DNA from: Simmondsia chinensis
Lineage: Eukaryota; Streptophyta; Magnoliopsida; Caryophyllales; Simmondsiaceae
Direction of reading: 5' to 3'
Assembly (NCBI GenBank): GCA_018398585.1
Contig: JAGTTD010000026.1
Coordinates: 1,803,001 to 1,867,000 of the forward strand
Length of the DNA stretch: 64,000 bases
The translations under genes and the position numbers were made by a program. The notes below the pieces were generated by a model. That model was given only the letters and a program-made list of their open reading frames with translations, did no database searches and was not told the origin of the DNA. Of this stretch, positions 46,404-57,544 are shown in pieces; position 1 is the first letter of the stretch, and each line of letters begins with the position of its first letter.

Positions 46404-46948
46404 ACTACGGATGTAAACCAACTAAATATTGAATCAACTATTCGTGTTCGAAATCAATTAGAGCTCATTCATATTCATGATAAGAGCTTGATAGCTTATC
46501 AAGCAGAGTTCGAGCTGGCTCAATAAGTATACCAAACCGAGTTCAAACTAGGGGTGCTCGGCTTATTAATGTTCATGAACAGTTCAATGCAAGCTCGTAA
46601 AGGGGCTCGATAATTGCTCGTTGACGGCTCGTTAAGAGTTTGTTAACAATTGATATTGGATTGGAAGTAGTTCAATAATGGTTCAATAGTAACTTAAAAA
46701 GCTCAGTTTGATAACGTGCTTGACTTGACAGCATCTCATTTTAAGATCGATTGGACTTGATAATGAGCTCGAATTGGCTCGATAAATCTAACAAGCTGAG
46801 CCAAGCCGAATATCAAGTACACTAAAATCTTATTGAACGAGCTCAAACAAGGGTTGGAAAAAAGCTCGATAAGAGCTTGACTCGATAAGTCTTATTGAGC
46901 TCGAGTTCAAACAGGGTAATGCTCAACTCAGCTCGACTCATTACACCG
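46404..46948. repeat. GAGCTCGAGCTTG-type element upstream of ASCC2
   Basis: The left end CGGATGTAAACC and the right end (inverted) CGGTGTAATGAGTCGAGC form approximate inverted termini. The interior has TCGATAAGAGCTTGACTCG-type words. It begins only about 110 bp upstream of the ASCC2 start codon, so it probably forms part of the promoter region. Confidence 0.5.
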
Positions 46949-47109
46949 TTCGGGCTGGCATACGTGTCATGCTGCGTCATGTTCGTGTACGTCTCATGCG
47001 AGGGGTCATAGAAATTGAGTCAAGCTACAACAATAACAACAACAACAGTCTCAATTCCATAAGGACTCCTGCATACGGAGGGTCTTGAGGGATGGATATA
47101 CGCAGCCTT

Positions 47110-49980
47110 CATGTCAGGGCCGTTGCACTACCATTATTTTAAAAAAACAATTAATTTTTTCTATAAATAATAATCTCATTTTCTCATTTCACCACACAAC
47201 AATCTCTCCAATTCTCTCTTCTCTACTTACTCTACTTACAACATGCTCTAAATTTCTCAAGTTCGAAGTTGCAACTGTATTCTGCTCGCAGAATCTTGTA
47301 GAAGTTCAACTTTCAGTTTTCGCTTCGATAAATTTAGTATCAAAATTTTATTTATTTGTCATTTTTATTTACCTAATTTGTATTTTACTTATATTTTATA
47401 ATTATAAATTAGCAAAAAAAATGGCTCATAATTCATTTTCATTTGGAGCTGGTCAATCTAGTTCTAGCTCTTACCGACCGTTTAAAGCTCCTAGAGTAGC
47501 TAAGCTTAGTACCCAAGAACAAGAATATTTACAACCCGGTCTGTCACCTCCCTACATAGACACCTTAAGTTGGAAACAAGAGCATCAATACGAGCAAGAT
47601 TATCTTGAATTAGGTGGTGCGGGATGTTTTCAAAATGAATGCACACCCACCATCGATGAAACTGAAACTCGTACCACCACTACTGGTAGGCGTAGTATTC
47701 GTGACGTATAGAACTACTTCACACTAGTTCGCAAAAATAATAAAGCATATTGTAAATTATTTAATCCCCCGAAAATTTTTAGTCATTTACGTAGTGGTGG
47801 GACATGTACATTAAAAAGACACCTAACAAAAAGCTACCATGAATTATACGCTGATAAAACCCAACAAACTCTAGTACAGCAAGTGACTGGTGTGCTTGCT
47901 AGCTTTAGGTTTTCACAGGAAAATAATAGACGCAAATTAGTAAGATATAAGCCATTTAACACTGGCAAAGACCCTAGATTCGTCCGGTATTGTCAAAACG
48001 CGTTAAACCCCGCCGCCGTAAGGGTTCCTCAGAACAGTTTCAAGTGGGACGCATTTAAAGAATTTAATAAAATGAATTACAAGATATTTTAAGGAAGAAC
48101 ACAAGCATATTCTCATTGACGTCCGACACGTGGAAGTCGAAACCCAGTGTGCCTTTCTTGTGTATAACGGCACATTGGATCAATTCTTCCTTTATAATGT
48201 AAAAACAAATAATTGTTTTTACAGAACTTGAATATCCCCACACTGCTAAGACAATAATGGGTGCTATTATGGAGGCATGCTAGCAGTGGGGGGATACATC
48301 GCAAACTTTTTACCATTACTTTTGAAAATGCTTCAAACAACGATGATTTTGTTAGACAATTAATTAGGCATATTAGATCCATGTTAGATGAAAAATGTTT
48401 CCATTTACGTTACATATGTCATATTTTGCATTTAATAGTAATGGATGGTTTGGAACTTATAGATGCTTCTCTTGAGTCTTTAAGAGAAGTAACTATAGAA
48501 ATTAAATCATCTGGAACTAGGAAAAAAAATTAAAGCTCTTTGTAAGACGCACGGTATTCATTTTACAATAGTTTAAATTAGATACACAAACTAGGTGGTC
48601 ATCCACAATAGGAATATTAGAAAGAATATTATCGTATAAAGATATTTTAATTGAATTTGTGCAGGATAGTCGTTCAGATCTAAGGAATTTTAATTTGCTT
48701 AACGTAGATTGGGATGCAGTTAATGAAATCTTTAAATTTTTTGTAATTTTTAAAGATACTATGACTTTTTTTTTTTTTGGTGTTATTACCCTACCATTCC
48801 ACAAGCAATATCTAAACTAGTAGATATTGCTGCTTGGATGGCAGAGAATAAATCCAACCCTTTGTCGACGAATTCTATTGCCTCCATGAAGCAAAATTTT
48901 TATAAATATTATTCTGAATTACCACTAACATATTATTTTGCCACCATTTTTTTATCCCCGCTGTAAACTTACGGATTTACAAATTATTTGCAGAATATTT
49001 TTACGACAAACTAAATCCAACTATTAATGTAGCATCTTTTATTTCGCGAGTTGATTCATATTTACGTGAATTTTTTTTCTTGTATTCTTGAAGATTATCA
49101 TATGGTAACCCACACGCTTCTTCTACATCATCCTTTACATCATCTGGTAAAAGAAAATCGTTGCGTGGGATATGTTGGACCGATTGAAGCCCAAACAAAA
49201 TCCTACGTCATATGACGAACTTGATTTTTACGTGCGTTCGCATATGCTCGAGTTCTACCCGACACAGGCGACTTCGCATTTTGATATTTTACTATGATGG
49301 TGTTCCAATCAAACCTAGTATTTCGTGCTTTCCACCATGGCACGTGATATACTAAGGTGTCCGGTGTTTTCAGTGACATCGGAGTGTGCTTTTAGTACAG
49401 GTGGCAGGTTGATTGCATCCAAAAGAGCGAAGCTAGCACCGTCCAGCTTAGAAATATCGGTGTGCTTAAAGGACCGTTTGCATGCAGCGGATAGAGATCA
49501 AGACTGACTAAAGCTGGGTTCATCGAGTGACAAAAAAGACACCGATACAGCAAGTCCTGCACCAACTGCTACCACTTTAGACTAAGTTAACTTATTTATA
49601 TTATTGTAATTCAATTTCTTTATAATATATTTTCTTTTATAGAATATATCTATAATTTTAAATAGTAGGATCATATTTCTTTTTTGATCATATTAGTAAA
49701 GTTGTGTTTGTTAACATTTTATGATACATTTTATTTTATTAAATATATTTATAATTATGATTGTGTTGTATTGTATTATATTTGTATGTTATATTATTCA
49801 TCAATAAATTATAATTATTTTTTAGTCAAAATGAATGTATAATTTTATAATTTTTAGAATGCACTGTTATAATTGTATTTTATGTTATATTATATGATGT
49901 AATACATAATATATAGTACATATATAAAATCAAAAAAAAGGGCAAGGGCCCGGGCCCGAGCCTAGCCCGTGGCCACCACT
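47110..49980 (+). mobile_element. hAT DNA transposon (copy 2), inside the SINE
   Basis: It has 8-bp flanks GCAGCCTT (47102-47109) and ACAGCCTT (49981-49988), 7 of 8. The right subterminal region is GC-rich (GGGCCCGGGCCCGAGCC), ending CGTGGCCACCACT. The left end CATGTCAGGGCCGTTGC is only weakly inverted to it. It contains a decayed transposase. Confidence 0.68.
47418..49506 (+). pseudogene. hAT transposase pseudogene, BED finger to dimerisation domain
   Basis: It starts MAHNSFSFGAGQSSSSS. The BED finger near 47700-47830 has its tryptophan codon changed to TAG (47709-47711) and a Cys lost (AYCKLFN). It then has GKDPRFVRYCQNALNP (47960), DVRHVEVETQ, ENASNNDDFVRQLIRHIRSM (48318), CFHLRYICHILHLIVMDGLE, and a domain-swap C terminus at 49330-49506 (MARDILRCPVFSVTSECAFS, GGRLIASKRAKL, CLKDRLHA). 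Several frameshifts and stops. Unlike copy 1 it retains the dimerisation domain. The two copies share N-terminal and central sequence and are therefore the same subfamily. Confidence 0.8.
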
Positions 49981-50649
49981 ACAGCCTTTCCCCTTTAGGT
50001 GGTACTCTAAAGGGAGGATGTTTCCGAGGACCCCGACCTGAGGAACGTGGCATCATGGAAACATAGAAGCATGTAAGCATAAGAACAACATAGTATTAGA
50101 GTAGTACATAGCACAACCAAGCACTACGAAGCAAAGCTCAATAAAAGGTAACTGCAGGCAAATAACAGCTCATATGCAAGAGCTCAAGTAGAATTTGAGT
50201 CAATCTAAACTCTATTTATTAAATGGTTCTCAAGTCTTAATCTAGTTATTAAACCGATAACCCACGGGTTACTCATTTAATTATATCAGTGATTCTTTTT
50301 ATTAAAGGTTAGTTTCTCAACTTACAAATATGTCAATAATACACCTCATAATGTGATAGTAGCAATAAATACATATATATATATATAATTGTTAAAACTA
50401 TCAAATTAAATATTACTAAATATAGAACAAATTATCTTATGTGGAATATAATACCAAAAATTTACATAAAAATAACAGTAATATACCATTCAAATTCCTA
50501 ACATTACTATATATAACATTTCAAACCTAAATTCAAGGCAATTACCTATACAGGTTAAATGGGTCAACCCAAATTCAGCCCGACTTCGTGTTATCATATC
50601 GTCTCAAATTTTGCCGGTCCTTTGCATTGATAGGGCACATAGATGACAT

Positions 50650-50975
50650 AGAGAGTTCAATGTCACCCGTAATTTGATATAGTTAATATTCGTTAGTTTT
50701 TATTGATATGATATTTCAAAAAATACTATTTTAAAATATGAATATTCTTTTTAAAATATTTTTAAAAAATTTTAGATATTTAAAATTATTCTAAATGTAC
50801 ATTGGTTTTTTTAAAACTATTTTCTCTTTTTATTTCAAAACATGTGAGCAAAAACTAACAGATATTAACTATGTTAAAATTACGGATGGAAAAATTGGAA
50901 AGTTTAGGTATAACATTAAAAAATTCGAATATCTACATTAATTTTCAAAACTACACTTAAAATTTAGACGATTTT
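50650..50975. repeat. AT-rich MITE next to the copia element
   Basis: CGTTAGTTTTTATTGATATG core and inverted AACTAACAGATATTAAC. Same family as 19935-20275 and 24375-24745. The copia insertion lies at its right end. Confidence 0.5.
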
Positions 50976-50980
50976 GGGGT

Positions 50981-51003
50981 GGGGGGGGGGGGGGGGGGGG
51001 GGG
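50981..51003. repeat. Poly(G) run of 23
   Basis: A 23-nt G tract ends two bases before the copia 5' LTR and is preceded by GGGGT. Confidence 0.9.
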
Positions 51004-51005
51004 AC

Positions 51006-51348
51006 TGTTGAAATTAGTATTTCGTATTCATGTCCTCGTATTTGTATTTGTATACTTTAGTATCTATATTTATTCTTAGCATATTCTTTATGTAATTAGT
51101 GAGTAGGTAGATATTTATTTCTCTAGATATTTAGTCACTTCCTCTCCCTCTCCCAATCGGCCAACTAAGGCCATTACTACTAGCTTTTACTTTGTTTTTC
51201 TTTTTGTAACTCTTTGCTTGGGAAGATGATTGGGTGTGTCCTTCATCTAGTATAAATAGGTTGTCTTGTTTCATTTCTTTATTATCCAATACAATTTTCT
51301 TTTCTCATCATTTTACCTTAAGCTTACATTGTTATCTTAAGTTTTACA
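51006..51348 (+). repeat. Copia 5' LTR (343 bp)
   Basis: Begins TGTTGAAATTAG and ends AGTTTTACA. TATAAATA lies at 51251-51258. Confidence 0.92.
51251..51258 (+). promoter_or_regulatory. TATA box in the copia 5' LTR
   Basis: TATAAATA, in a segment absent from the 3' LTR. Confidence 0.65.
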
Positions 51349-51360
51349 TGGTATCAGAGC
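51349..51360 (+). promoter_or_regulatory. Copia primer-binding site
   Basis: TGGTATCAGAGC, an exact tRNA-iMet-type site immediately after the LTR. Confidence 0.9.
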
Positions 51361-51496
51361 AAGTTCCGTTCTTGCTTTAAGTGGCTTTTTTTTCCCTTGC
51401 TTCCTCACTGCCGCAGCACTCATTGGAGTGCCTTTTGTGAGTTGTTCTTTTCCCTTTGCTTCTTGTGCTTGTTTTGGTGTTTTGGTTTGGTAGAAT

Positions 51497-54400
51497 ATGG
51501 CGGGTGTTAACAATAACGAGACTACTCAAGCAAATAATGATCAAACTATCATGCCGGCTCTCCCGACAGGGAGAGTCATTGATGTTAACTCACTATTTTA
51601 CCTACATCCCTCGGATAATCCCGGCTTGATTTTTGTCCAAAATACTTTAACAGGACCTAATTATCCTTCTTGGAGAAGGGCTATTTTAAAGGTTTTTAAA
51701 GCGAAGAAAAAATTGGTTTTCTTGATGGTAGTATTACCAAACCAGATGAAGATTCACCGAACTTTGAAACTTGGAGTGCATGTGACTCCATGGTTGCAAC
51801 TTGGCTCTCAAATTCTGTGTCGAAAGAGATTAATGAGAGTATTACTTATTTAGAAACTGCACATGATATTTGGCTTGATTTGCATGAGAAATTTTCTTAA
51901 GGTAATGTCCCTCGTATTTACGAATTAAAACGCGAGATCTCGCATTTGAAGCAAGAAAATTTGCCTGTTTCAATTTATTTCACTAAGTTGAGATCCTTTT
52001 GGGATGAATTATACACACTAGTCGAGATACCGCCGTGTACTTGTGGACACGCCAAAGTTTTTTTGCAAATTCGTGATATGGAAAAATTGTTGGACCTTTT
52101 GATGGGTCTTGACCCTTCCTTTTCAACTGTGCGTTCACAGCTTATGAACACTAAACCTTTAACCTCTGTGGGAAGTGCCTATTCAGTGTTGTGTCAAGAA
52201 GAGAAGCAGCAAAGCGTGGCAGCGGGCTCGTTGTTGACGCCCGAAGCTGCGGTCTTGACAGCGAAGGGGCTAGGAGGTTCTCCAATGGGAAATAATTCCC
52301 GTCGCACTAACCGTTTTACTTGTTCTCACTGTAAGAAACAGAGACACTCCAAGGAGAGGTGTTTTGAATTGATTGGATACCCCCCAGGTTGGAAGAAGCA
52401 GGGGCCTAAGGCGGTCGGGACAGCCGAAAGCACAGCAGCAGCCGCGATTCACTGCGGCAGTGAAGAACCGACCGGTGACAACCCTATTGTCGGGCTTTCT
52501 GCTAGCCAATATTAGCACCTCTTGTCGCTACTTGGACAAAGCTCGGTCTCACCTAATATAAATCTGATAGGTTGAGTTTTCATTTCAAATCAAAGTTGGA
52601 TTATTGACACCGGGGCTACTGATCACATGGTTTCTTCTCTATCACTCATGTTTGATGTTGTGCCAAACAAGGTCGTTAAACCAGTTAAATTACCAAACGG
52701 GACAACATTGACGGTTTCTCACATTGGGAAAGTCCGGATTTTTGATGATTTTATTCTCCATGATGTGTTATACGTGCCGAATTTTTATTGCAACTTGTTG
52801 TCAGTGAGTAAACTCACACGTTATGAAAATTGTACGTTAACTCTTTATCCTGATTTTTGTTACTTTCAAGACCGACACTCGAAGAGGCTGATTGGAGTGA
52901 GTAGAATAAGAAATGGGCTATATTTGCTCGAGACGCAGCCGGTTGCTCCCTCGGCTCATGTGGTTCAGAATAATAAAGAGGCCGTTTTGTGGCACTGCAG
53001 TTTGGGTCATGTTCCTTTCAACAAGCTTTCATTTTTTCCGCAATTGAACATTAAAAGGACTAATGTTATTTGTGATACTTGTCATCGTGCAAAACAAGCA
53101 CGATCTCCTTTTCCTTTGTCTGTTTCTGAAACTCGGGTTTGTTTTGAGTTAATTCACTGTGATATTTGGGGGCCCTATAGAATGGTTTCTTTGAGTGGTG
53201 AATTTTTTTCCTACCATTGTTGATGATTATAGCCGATGCACGTGGGTGTATCTTATGAAAGAGAAATCCCAAGCACATGGGATTCTCATGAATTTTTGCC
53301 GTATGGTGGATACTCAGTTTGGTTTGCAGGTCAAACAGGTAAGAAGCGACAACGGTCAAGAGTTTAAGTATGGGCCGTTGTTAATGCGAGACATGGAATC
53401 CAATACCAGACTTCATTGATCGGGACACCTCAGTAAAATGGAGTTGTTGAACGCAAGCATAAGCATTTGTTGGAAGTTGGGCGGGCACTTCGATTTCAGG
53501 CAGGGCTTCCTAAGAGGTTTTGGGGTGAGTGTGTTTTAACGGCTGCCTACTTGATTAATTTGATGCCTTCTTCATTGCTTGGTCATAAGAATCCTTACGA
53601 ATTGTTAATGGGGAAACCCCCATCTTATAATCATTTGAGGACTTTTGGATGCTTATGTTATTATCATGTTAAAAATCGCACCAATGACAAACTCGATAAA
53701 CGTGCTTCACCAGGAATATTTGTAGGGTATCCCCATGGTCAAAAGGGGTATAAAATTTATAGCTTGGATGAACGTAAGATCATTGTTTCTAGGGATGTTC
53801 GATTTTATGAAGACAATATGCCCTATTTAAAAATTGATACTTCGGGGCATACGCATGAAGGGCATAACAAGGTCCTAAGGAACGATTTTTTGACCACCGA
53901 CACGGCAGCACCGGTCCGACTGGACCGATACTGCAGTAGCACCAGTATGTGACAGAACCGGTCCCGACTGGACCGGTTCTGCAGCAGCAGCAGCGGACCG
54001 GCCCTCTTCTGGCCGGTCCAGCAGAACTTGAACCGGTCCTCGGAGGACCGGAGGACAGTCTGGCCGAAGGGCCAGCGGCACCGATAGAGGGTGTTCCCCT
54101 CAATGAAGAACAGGTCGCAAGAAGAAGTGCTAGAGTTCGGTCTATGCCCGTCAGATATCAAGACTATATAACAGAGGTTCTGCCTTCTATAGCCCATTCT
54201 CCCGCTCCCACTCCGTCAGTCAACTCTGGTATTTTATATCCTCTCTCAAACTTTGTTTCTAACATACAATTTTCTAACGCTCACTCGACACTTTTGAATA
54301 CCATCACTTCGTGTGATGAGCCGAAAAATTTCAATCAGGCCGTACAATAAGAGGAATGGAGGGAGGCCATGGAGAAGGAGATCAAGGCACTTGAACAAAA

Positions 54401-55809
54401 CAACACATGGATGCTTGAGGCTTTGCCAACTGGAAAGAGAGCTATAGACTCAAAGTGGGTCTACAAAGCCAAATATAAGTCAGATGGGACGATTGAGAGG
54501 TGTAAGGCTCGTCTTGTTGCAAAGGGATATACTCAGGTAGAAGGTATAGACTATCATGATACTTTTGCCCCTATAGCTAAACTTGTAACTGTTCGTTGTG
54601 TTTTAGCCGTAGCCACGGCTCGAAGTTGGATAATCCAACAATTGGATGTAAATAATGCTTTTCTTCATGGGGACTTGGATGAAGAGGTTTACATGAAATT
54701 ACCACAGGGTTTTGAGCGTAAACAAGAAGGCAAGTTTTGTCGCCTTCGTAAGTCCCTTTATGGACTTAAACAGGCCTCACGGAACTGGAATCAGAAATTC
54801 ACCTCAACCTTAATTAAACTTGGTTTTCAACAATCCAGAGCTGACTATTCTTTATTCACTTTTATGCGTGGGTCAACATACACTGCTATTCTCATTTATG
54901 CTGACGATGTCCTTATAACTGGAAATGACATGGATCATATTGCAGAAATCAAAAATGTTTTGAATGAAACATTTGGGATAAAGGACTTGGGTCCAGCAAA
55001 GTACTTTTTAGGGATTGAGGTCGCCCGTTCCAAAAGGGGGTTGATGTTGAGTCAAAGAAAATATGCTCTTGACATTATTAGTGAGATCGGACTCCTAGGA
55101 GCAAAACCTGTTTTTACACCAATAGTGCAGAATCATGGATTAGCAGATGGGGTAGGCAAGCCCGTGGAAGATGGGGGTCAGTATAGGCGGCTAGTTGGGC
55201 GGTCATTGTACTTAACGATCACTAGTCCTGACATTTGCTATGGTATTCGCATTTTGAGTCAGTTCATGCATGATCCTCGTGTACCCCATCTTGATGCCGT
55301 CATGAGGGTCCTTCGTTATCTGAAAGGGACTCCGGGTCAAGGAATATTTTTTCCATCTGCTTGTGATCTTAAACTCCGTGCTTACTGTGATGCTGATTGG
55401 GCTGGTGGGTGATGCGCCTATTTCATGGCGGTCCAAGAAACAAACTGTTGTTTCCCGTTCTTCTGCAGAAGCCGAATACCGATCCATGGCATCCACAACT
55501 TGTGAAATAACTTGGTTACGTTGACTGTTAAATGATCTTGTTGTTCCCACTAACGAACCAGTTTTGCTCTTTTGTGATAATCAGGCAGCTCTCCATATTG
55601 CTTCTAATCCCGTGTTTCACGAAAGAACAAAGCACATTGAAATTGACTGTCACTTTGTCCGAGACCAATTGCTATCCAAGGAGATCGCCACAGCCTACGT
55701 TCACACAGGGGGACAAGTAGCGGATATCTTCACTAAAGCGCTTGGCAGTTCGACACATGGTTCATTTCTCAGCAAGTTGGGCATCGTGAACTTGCATGCT
55801 CCAACTTGA
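51497..55809 (+). pseudogene. Copia gag-pol polyprotein, broken
   Basis: Gag starts MAGVNNNETTQ and has LTGPNYPSWRRAIL; a frameshift near 51700 and a stop at 51898 follow. The zinc knuckle is CSHCKKQRHSKERC (52321; usual Gly is Arg). Protease WIIDTGATDHM (52600) is intact. GAG-pre-integrase and the integrase zinc site (LWHCSLGH, CDTCHRAKQ) lead to a frameshift near 53205, then TIVDDYSR, VRSDNGQEF and NGVVERKHKHLLE, so the DDE residues are present. Reverse transcriptase 54369-55412 is one open frame with ARLVAKGYTQ, QLDVNNAFLHGDL and YADD. RNase H keeps DADWAG, then loses about 16 codons before [22 protein letters not shown] and ADIFTKAL follow. Not able to make an intact polyprotein. Confidence 0.88.
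53897..54063 (+). repeat. GC-rich palindromic repeats in the copia integrase-RT linker
   Basis: Two related units of about 45 bp, AGCACCGGTCCGACTGGACC (53907) and AGAACCGGTCCCGACTGGAC (53953), are followed by further GGACCGG/CCGGTCC words and a GCAGCAGCAGCAG run. The composition is unlike the rest of the element, and the frame is broken here. Confidence 0.75.
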
Positions 55810-55816
55810 GGGGGAG
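55807..55816 (+). promoter_or_regulatory. Copia polypurine tract
   Basis: TGAGGGGGAG, directly before the 3' LTR. Confidence 0.85.
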
Positions 55817-56128
55817 TGTTGAAATTAGTATTTCGTATTTATGTCTTCGTATTTGTATTTGTATACTTTAGTATCTGTATTTATTTTTAGCATATTCTTT
55901 ATGTAATTAGTGAGTAGGTAGATATTTATTTCTCTAGATATTTAGTCACTTCCTCTCCCTCTCCCAACCGGCCAACTAAGGCCATTACTACTAGCTTTTA
56001 CTTTGTTTTTCTTTTTGTAGCTCTTTGCTTGGAAAGATGATTGTCTTATTTCATTTCTTTATTATCCAATACAATTTTCTTTTTCCATCATTTTACCTTA
56101 AGCTTACATTGTTATCTTAAGTTTTACA
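55817..56128 (+). repeat. Copia 3' LTR (312 bp)
   Basis: Matches the 5' LTR from TGTTGAAATTAG to AGTTTTACA but jumps from AAAGATGATTG to TCTTATTTC, omitting about 31 bp that carry TATAAATA in the 5' LTR. Confidence 0.92.
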
Positions 56129-56133
56129 GGAAC

Positions 56134-56584
56134 CGTAATCGTGTTCAAAAAATAAAAAAAAACTTAAGACATTTTATATCGGAGAGAGGGTGACTAGGTT
56201 AGAACTTGAAGCTTTCTGGGATGGGCCTCGCCTCTCTTCAGTCGTCTCATATGGTTGAAACCAAGACTATACATTAGAGGCATGGGAGTAAATGAACTAA
56301 ACATTTAATAAAAACTTACGGCAGCAAACAAAAAAAATAGTTGGATTAAAAAAAAAATTTTGATTTACCAAATCACAACATACTTAATATAATTAATCTA
56401 AAATTATAGTTTTTTTTTTAACACTAATTTAAAACTTATTGTTATCTACAAGCTCTTGTATAAATTTATGGCCGCCATTAAGTAGCCATTTGGCCCTTAT
56501 TGGAAAAATAAACAAAGAAATAATAATAATAAATTTTATATTTGATGAAAAAATAAATGAATAAAAGTGTAATTAATACACCTT

Positions 56585-56624
<40 letters not shown>

Positions 56625-56915
56625 AAAATTTGTATATCAAATAAAATTATAAAGCATTATTATATTATTTAAAATAGTATCAAATTACATGTTGTTTTAA
56701 AAGCTGATAAACTTTTTGGTATAATATTTAATACACCACAGCAGTCGACAATGCCTCTAGGCTTGCATATCTATTATCGTTGTTACTTTATTTGACTTAA
56801 ATAATGTTTGTTTGCTTGTTTGCATCAGACATGTTAGTTTTCATTTGACGAAGTACGGCTCTTTTTATGATTAGGAGTCATTTCTGAAATATCTTTCCAC
56901 ATGATAGCATCCTAT
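56134..56915. other. AT-rich intergenic stretch with (AT)n
   Basis: No gene was recognised. An (AT)n microsatellite occupies about 56590-56615. Confidence 0.5.
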
Positions 56916-56918
56916 GGG

Positions 56919-56993
56919 GGTAAGACTGCATACATTTTACCCTCTTGCTTTGACTGGAGCCTTTTTGAGGCATTTGGTTATTGTTGTTGTTGT
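56919..56993 (+). mobile_element. 5'-truncated Au-like SINE
   Basis: GTAAGACTGCATACATTTTA, GGAGCCTTTTTGAGGCATTT and a TTATTGTTGTTGTTG tail match the 3' body of the family. No target duplication was seen. Confidence 0.6.
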
Positions 56994-57023
56994 CTTTAAT
57001 ACACAATTGTGAATATTTATTTA

Positions 57024-57320
57024 CAACAACACCACCTACAGACCTAGTGTCACAAGGGCTCCCGCATACGCAGGGTCTGGGGGGATGGATGTACGCAGTC
57101 TTCCCCCTTTAGGGAGCTACCATGAAGGGAGGCCGTTTCCGCGGACCCCCAACCTGAGGAGCGTGTCGTTAGTGAAGTATTGAACATGGAAGCATGAGAG
57201 CACCATAAAATTAGAGGAGTACATAGCACAAGTACAACATAGCACAAGCTAAGCCTTATGCAACAAAATACAATGGAGGTCGTTGCTGGCAATTGGTCAG
57301 CACGTACGCAAATGCTCAAG
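57024..57320 (-). mobile_element. Au-like SINE with non-5S head, near full length
   Basis: Tail ACAACAACACC (plus) at left. Body GGGTCTGGGGGGATGGATGT, ACGCAGTCTTCCCCC and GGACCCCCAACCTGAGGAGC. The roughly 150-bp head has AGTACATAGCACAA and CAAATGCTCAAGAGCAC. The head is shared with the copy ending at 50189 and has no 5S similarity. The target duplication is unclear. Confidence 0.68.
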
Positions 57321-57544
57321 AGCACCTATAATTATATATTATTTTTTATTAATCTCCTTTATAGACTTTGGATTATCCTTAATTACTTATCAATCTATGA
57401 TTACTTATTTATTATATTTTTTAAATTTATGAAGACTATTTTAAGCTAAACAAAATTATCTTATCTAAGTGCATGATGATGGTGGTAGGACTTGAAGTCA
57501 AAAAAAATAGCATGAAAATATAATTTAATTAACATATTCTACAA

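Larger units (their letters stand above)
47024..50189 (-). mobile_element. Au-like SINE (non-5S head), split by a hAT transposon
   Basis: Outer duplication AGAAATTGAGTCAA / AGAATTTGAGTCAA (47010-47023, 50190-50203; 13 of 14). The tail end is at left (CAATAACAACAACAACAG, GGATGGATATACGCAGCCTT) and the body and head are at right (CCCTTTAGGTGGTACTCT, GGACCCCGACCTGAGGAACG, then the head shared with 57024-57320). The break coincides with the hAT at 47110-49980. Confidence 0.7.
46950..50630. mobile_element. CGTGTCGTG-type hAT element, split by a SINE
   Basis: The left arm (46950-47023; GGCATACGTGTCATGCTGCG, GTTCGTGTACGTCTCATG) and the right arm (50190-50630; GGTTAAATGGGTCAACCC, TTCGTGTTATCATATCGTC, TTTTGCCGGTCC) correspond to the two arms of the intact element at 16894-17423. 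The SINE inserted between them has a 14-bp duplication. Outer target duplication not found. Confidence 0.62.
51006..56128 (+). mobile_element. Ty1/copia LTR retrotransposon, RE1-like, decayed
   Basis: Structure: 5' LTR 51006-51348, tRNA-iMet primer site, gag-pol in copia order (protease, integrase, reverse transcriptase, RNase H), polypurine tract and 3' LTR 55817-56128. Flanking 5-mers GGGAC and GGAAC match 4 of 5. The 3' LTR lacks a segment containing the TATA box. Coding is broken by several lesions, but long domains stay open. Confidence 0.9.

Noticed and set aside
53789..54197. Minus-strand ORFs over the copia linker
   Set aside because: Shadows of the GC-rich palindromic repeats within gag-pol.
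57024..57320. Minus ORF of 91 residues starting MLLSICVRADQ
   Set aside because: Covers a SINE and has no coding signature.
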